This document shows positions 58,876 to 64,000 of a stretch of DNA of 64,000 nucleotides, piece after piece. Source of the stretch: Rhyacophila brunnea (Eukaryota > Arthropoda > Insecta > Trichoptera > Rhyacophilidae); the NCBI GenBank assembly GCA_022495005.1, contig JAGYXB010000618.1, positions 1 through 64,000 on the forward strand, written 5' to 3'. The position numbers and the translations under genes were made by a program. The notes under the pieces are model-generated. The model was not told where the DNA came from. It was given only the letters and a program-made list of their open reading frames with translations, and ran no database searches. Positions within the stretch are counted from its first letter, which is position 1. Every line of letters begins with the position of its first letter.

Positions 58876-59769
58876 GAATAAAACAAAGATCGCCCTGATG
58901 GAATGGCACGATAAGAAGAATATAGTCAGAATAGGATTCATTTCTGCGTGAGCAAATACACATCGTATAAAAACTGTTTACGAACATTTAATAATTTTTA
59001 AACATACTATTCAGTAATTTATTATTTGTATGAATGCATTTTTTTAAACAATACGTTTTACAAAATTTATCTGTACAAATAATAAAAATATTAAAGTGAA
59101 GTAGGTTGTTTCAAAAAAAGTATTCCAAATATGACAAAAATACTGTCAAACAAACAAGTGTGACCATGCTCGGGGAGATTTTAAGTATTTTATCGGAAGT
59201 AGTGACGCGTGGTCTTGTGGAATGTTTATTTGTACGACGTAAGTTGAGTTTAAAACTTTGGTGGTCTGTGCACGGAAATTTGTGTCGGGACCGCACCGAT
59301 GTATATTGGTCTAGTCAAATCCAATAGCGGATTAAGATCCGATAGGGCGCTAGACAATTATTTTTTGATGACCTCAACCATAAACAAATCTTAGGCAGTT
59401 TATATTTTTAATTAAAAAAAACGTCATTTTGCATTATTAATTTTACCTTTGTTTGAACTATTTTTACCAAAGATATAGCTATACATATATGAAAGTTGGA
59501 CAGCATTTTGTATTGTAGATTCACTAAGATCAATATTCACAATACATATTATTATTGTATTAAGAGATTTATTTGCCAGGGGCGCATTTTGCTAAAAACA
59601 CACTGCATTAGTATAATAAATGCAAAGAATGACTCATTTGATTTTTATTTAATAGTGAATATACAAATGATTTAATAATGTATATTCATTATAGATATAT
59701 CAATAAAAATAAATAAAATATTAATTATAATCATATGCAAGGATGTTATAACGAAAATAATTCGCAAAC
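58876..59769. other. Stretch without a gene
   Basis: Frames at 59,106-59,327 (+) and 59,111-59,296 (-) overlap and neither has a motif. AATAGCGGATTAAGATCCG and GATAGGGCGCTAGACAATT at 59,326-59,360 resemble one end of a hAT element; a possible partner is GCCAGGGGCGCATTTTGC at 59,575, unproven. Confidence 0.35.
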
Positions 59770-59965
59770 CTGAAAGTTGGATGCTAATCCTCGCATCACG
59801 CGGAAAATGAAAGTTGTCAGGTCGAATTCCATTGGGTCATTTTTTGAATTTTGTCTGATATGTATATCATTATTAACGATTTGAATGAACATTCCCATAA
59901 CATCGTAAATATACGAAAGTGTCTGAGTAGGTAACCAAAACATGGTAATATAATCCAAACAAACG
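59770..59965 (-). CDS. Candidate coding exon, unknown protein
   Basis: Between an acceptor (ATTTTAG, + 59,966-59,972) and a weaker donor (CAG^GTTTGC, + 59,764-59,769) one frame is open for all 196 bp and reads VCLDYITMFWLPTQTLSY, DVMGMFIQIVNNDIHIRQN and FDLTTFIFRVMRGLASNFQ. Composition is protein-like with conserved-looking hydrophobic spacing. The polypyrimidine tract is poor and no partner exon was seen. It may belong to the gene at 54-56.5 kb, to another gene, or be a relic. Not recognised. Confidence 0.3.
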
Positions 59966-60018
59966 CTAAAATATGATCAATATGTTTAATTTTCGAGTAA
60001 GTATAACATTCAATACTG

Positions 60019-60204
60019 TAAGTAACTAATAAGTGGTGTAGTGGGAAAGGCACTGGCCTTCTACCCGAGAGTTTTGGGTTCGATTCCCGGTCATGATAAA
60101 AACATTTATATGTTATTCTCAAAGCCGGGGTGTTTGTAATTGTTCAAAAATTACTAACAACCACCTTGTACGAAAAAGCAAGGACATGGTTATTAATAAT
60201 TAAA
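60019..60204 (+). mobile_element. tRNA-derived SINE, family S3, with target duplication
   Basis: Box A-like GTGGTGTAGTGGGAAAGGC and a strong box B GGGTTCGATTCCCGG at about 60,075-60,089 form a tRNA-like head. The body CTAACAACCACCTTGTACGA and GCAAGGACATGG leads to a run of A at about 60,203-60,217. The 14-mer AACATT-AATACTG flanks it (60,005-60,018 and just after the A-run, one T/C difference), the signature of target-primed retrotransposition. It would be mobilised by a LINE. Confidence 0.88.
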
Positions 60205-60234
60205 AAAAAAAAAAAAACATTTAATACTGCCATC

Positions 60235-61135
60235 GCTGAAAATAATATTTTTTTAAATTGCTACTTCCACAATAATCAAATCATCTGTGTATTTTAATAC
60301 TAAAGTTCGCAATACTCTCATTATAACAGAAGTTTATTTGTTTTGAACTAGGTATAATATATTATTTTTTGGCAACTTTTCCACTTTTTAGTACCTATGT
60401 TGAGTTTGCCAATAATAATTAAACAAACCAATCAAGATAACGTATTTTTGGTATTTATAAGTTTTTCGGTTGTTGACAATTTTATGACAATTGTCTAAAA
60501 CAAATCATTCATAATATTACGGATCACTTTTTATTTGACATAATATAGAATAAAAATCTGGCATACAAATGATTTTATGCAAATATTTCTTTCTTTGTGA
60601 CATTGGCTGCCAATATATATGTAACTTCAGAGTATATTATAAAGTATGTTTTTGCCGAAAATGATTTAAGTATGGATTCCTACATAAATCGTCATATATT
60701 TTGTAGACAATTATTTACTTTTTGAATATTGTGGGGTTGCTTCCAAAAGTTGGTAAGTCGATAATTTAGGTATTTAAAGTTAACACCGGATTATGTGTCT
60801 ACTTATTATGAACATTTATGCTAGAACAAAAATTCAAGGTCATCCGATATATAGAACATGCAAAAAGCACAAAGAAATTATTATTATGCCTAATTTTAGA
60901 CGGCATGTCAAACTTCAAATTGCATTTACTCCATAACGTCATGTTTTACGAGACTTAGCAACTTTTATATTTTATAATTTATTATATTTACAATGGAAAC
61001 AAAAAAATCTTAAAACTATAAAGTCATTAGTCGCTAAATATTAATGACGAGAATAATCTTAATTGAGTTTTCCCGAACGTGTTATGTCCTTATGATAAAC
61101 TACCTTAGATATCCGGTATATTATATTGTATAATA
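60235..61135. other. Stretch without a gene
   Basis: AT-rich, no repeat or exon noted. Confidence 0.4.
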
Positions 61136-61391
61136 TCGTCACTATTCTGGCAGAAGACACTAATTCGAGAAAATGACATATTGAGTTAGTTATACCAAAA
61201 TGTTCCTTATTTCAAACTTTATTGTCTGGAAACCTTCTTAATAAATAAACAGTCTTTATTTTAAAGTCATCTTTTTACGATTACTTAATAAACTCACATG
61301 ATAGACCATTTCAAACATTTTAACAACTTCAAAGTCAAATTACTCAAAACTAGTATTCTCCAGTTAGTGTGTTCTGCCAGAACAGAGACGA
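61136..61391. mobile_element. MITE family M2, copy 2
   Basis: Same orientation and nearly the same sequence as 31,894-32,150. Tips TCGTCACTATTCTGGCAGA and TCTGCCAGAACAGAGACGA. TATAATA occurs directly on both sides (61,129-61,135; 61,392-61,398), a likely 7- to 8-bp target duplication. Confidence 0.87.
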
Positions 61392-61418
61392 TATAATAAC
61401 TGTAAACATCTGATTTGC

Positions 61419-62126
61419 CAGTGGCGAAGACTCCATACTAGGCGATTATTTGAAGCCTACCTTCTTAAGAAAAATATTTTTTGATTGCATATTGACATAT
61501 TTGTATAATCACTTGATTATAATATATTCAATAAAATAATTTATGTTGCCAACGAGAGATGCCGTATGTGTAGGAATATATTACACAGATAATTATTATA
61601 AATTAATCTGCAAAGGTTTTAAAAAATATACCACAGTCTTGACGTAAATAAAGGTCGGATTATGTTTCAAATAATTCTCAATTTTTTTCATATGGACTTT
61701 ACGTGACGTAGCCCCGCCCAGTTTATCGAATTGTATGAACTAAGGTAAGCTCCAATCGCAGAGCCTAAAACTAAATAATTGATAATAAGATAATCAAAAA
61801 AATAATTTCTATGGTGCTTAATCGAATATCAATAAATATACACTGTTTTTAAAAATAAAAAGAACTTTTATCTAATGATTTTTGATGAGTAGGTATAAAT
61901 GTTTTGAAAAAATGCGTACTTAATTTAAACTGATCGCTTAATTTTATACCGTCAGTGAGTTTTTGAAGTTTCATTAAATTTGTGTGTTGTTGTCATTAGT
62001 GTATACCTATTCATTAGTAGTAATATCGTATTATCTTCTTATTTCTCGTAAGTATACCTGTTAAGTGTGTTCTTTTTATCAGATCTCCACAGCCTACATA
62101 TTTCCAAAAGCCACCCTTAGTCACTG
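61419..62126. mobile_element. hAT-type MITE family 5
   Basis: CAGTGGCGAAGACTCC at the left faces CCACCCTTAGTCACTG at the right. Flanks TGATTTGC (61,411-61,418) and TGATTTAC (62,127-62,134) are an 8-bp duplication with one change. The tips resemble family 1, but the interior (ATTGACATATTTGTATAATC, TTAATCGAATATCAATAAAT) does not. It is only 27 bp from the M2 MITE. Confidence 0.8.
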
Positions 62127-64000
62127 TGATTTACAATATGATTTCATAGATCTTATAAGAATTCTTTTTGAGGAAAATAACTATCGACATTTTTGACTGT
62201 TATTTTATTGGTGTAGCTTGTTTAGAATATCATCTCCAGTGTCTCGTAATTGTATCAGCAATATTTTATTCCACGACGAATTTATAATTATTATTTTTTA
62301 TTATGTTAGTTAGTGAAAAAAAAATCAAACTGCTCGCTTATAAGTCGTTTTAGTTTAATAAACTCCATTAACTTGTATTCAGTAATAATAAACGGAAAAT
62401 GAATTTATTTTATTTGAGGAACATGGGGATTAACCAAAGAATTATAGAAAGAAGAATTCATATGAACAGTTTATATTAAAATATTGACAGCATTAATTTC
62501 GAAACAATTTTAGTGTGTAGCTACTTGAATTGGCAACTATGGAAAAGTTTACGTTTTCTTTTGATTGTTCATTTAAACATCGATGGGTAATTTGACGATA
62601 ACATCTCTTATACGTTTTTAAAACTAATGTAATGCATTTTTGTCTCTCAGTGCGACTTTGGTAAATTGGAAAATAAATCTTAGATTAGTCTGATATGCAA
62701 CAAATAAATTTGCAATGCGAAATTGATAAAACAATATAATATTATATGGAATACTTTTGTTTGGCAAAACTGTTCTGATCGAAAGTTAGAGGAAAATAAT
62801 ATAGCTCGTTATATTGTATCATATTACCAGATTTACACATTTGTATTAATTTAGAATGACATTGAAATATAAATAAAATAATTTGTAAATATTTGGGGCA
62901 AGCTGAAGAAAAAATATTCATTAGAAAGTAATTTTTATGAATCTTTCACCAAATTAATACTCACGAAACACAACTAGTGAATAATGACAAAATTTTCTTC
63001 AAACGTATTTTATTAATATCTGCATATAACGAAAAAAAGTTGGATGATCATTGGATCGCATTTCGTAACTTAAGAATCTATATGATCGTTACGAGTACAT
63101 ATTTACCAAGTTGTTCTGGGTTGCTACAGTACTAAATTTGTGGATCTATATTATTTCTTTCCATTTATTAAATCTATCTCTTGCTAATCTTATATAACAC
63201 AATATACTTCAGTACAGATTACGTTAATAACATAATATGAAATATTTTTATCTCATTTTTTTCATTCTTTCAATAGGCTAATTAATTCTAAATGATTATA
63301 TGTGAAATTAAATGTATAAAATCTTCAATATTAGGTAATTAATTATTTAATAATAATTATATGATCTAAATTAGTTCTTCTCTGTAAGTTCTAGTAATGT
63401 ATGAAAATACCACGGTTCTTTATATAAAAAAAATATATCTTTCTTTCTATGTCACCACAAATAAATCTGAATGCATTGTTAACAATATGTCATAGAATAA
63501 CATATTATATTTAATAAAGCTATTTCTTATTCACTGAATATTTCATAGGATTCAAGCATTCTTTGGTAAAGCATATTTACCGGAAATTAATGGATGAGTG
63601 TTCGAGGTACGTATATTTTTAAAGATTTACAAATTCGTTCAATTTTAAACATTGTGTATGCAATGCCTAGTCCAAGATACATATTGTGTCCAGCTACAAT
63701 TAATTATACTGGGTTATCACCTTTTAACGATACACAAATAATCTACGTACATAGTACGCACATCCACACCTGAAAACTTTGCTATCAAATTTAATGTATT
63801 TTAGACAGTTATATTATATCATATAATATTGCGCGCTTTAATCAGAACAATATTTAACAGTACCACGCGTCGCAACTTTCAATAAAATAATAAAAAAATC
63901 TGCCGAAATATTATTCTACCTGTATGTGAGTCATTATATTTGTACATGTTTTAAATCCGCGGCGGAATACAACAAATATGTCCATTGTATAAAAAGCTCT
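62127..64000. other. Stretch without a gene to the window end
   Basis: AT-rich DNA with no frame, TIR pair or tRNA-like head that I can support. Upstream exons of the tail-anchored protein gene could be here or beyond the window, but no in-frame splice-bounded block was found. Confidence 0.4.

Overview
This is AT-rich eukaryotic nuclear DNA. It has spliced genes with GT-AG introns, mariner elements, a Helitron, hAT-type MITEs, tRNA-derived SINEs and LINE remnants. Together these point to an insect, and base composition plus repeat style make a hemipteran such as an aphid plausible, but nothing in the window fixes the species. No bacterial operon, rRNA gene, CRISPR array or intact mobile coding element is visible. 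Most long-looking reading frames are chance AT-rich frames.

Two host genes can be supported, both on the minus strand. The first (12,788 down to 5,766) is a complete six-exon gene for a 335-residue CRAL-TRIO lipid-binding protein of the clavesin / alpha-tocopherol-transfer-protein-like type. All splice sites join in frame. Its introns carry a decayed mariner, a small GC-rich inverted repeat and a hAT-type MITE. The second (56,538 down to 54,055) is the large 3'-terminal exon of a proline-rich, disordered protein with a decapeptide-repeat segment, one C-terminal membrane helix and a short His/Trp-containing tail. Its 5' exons were not found. Two isolated candidate exons (20,187-20,273 and 59,770-59,965) and one unrecognised membrane frame (27.7-28.1 kb) are listed at low confidence.

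The rest is a graveyard of mobile DNA. From left to right it holds: a non-autonomous Helitron with a minisatellite core (231-1,576); a LINE 3' end (2.0-2.6 kb); a 1.28-kb mariner (18.2-19.5 kb); three copies of an unclassified repeat (22.7, 25.5, 28.7 kb); a roughly 200-bp tandem repeat with palindromic junctions (26.06-26.7 kb); SINEs at 24.4, 29.7, 39.2, 40.0 and 60.0 kb; and a dense hAT zone. The hAT zone contains transposase pseudogenes of three lineages (34.2, 41.1, 45.2 kb) and several MITE families, many with clean 8-bp target duplications. Large fold-back structures lie at 35.97-37.2, 37.25-37.65, 41.74-42.93 and 43.77-43.93 kb.

The most interesting signals are the fold-backs, one of them flanked by tRNA-like promoters and another carrying a hammerhead-like core. 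Next come a dated nesting event, in which a MITE copy at 57.97 kb has its empty site at 46.34 kb within this window, and the unusual tail-anchored protein of the second gene. I found no clear new multi-gene system.
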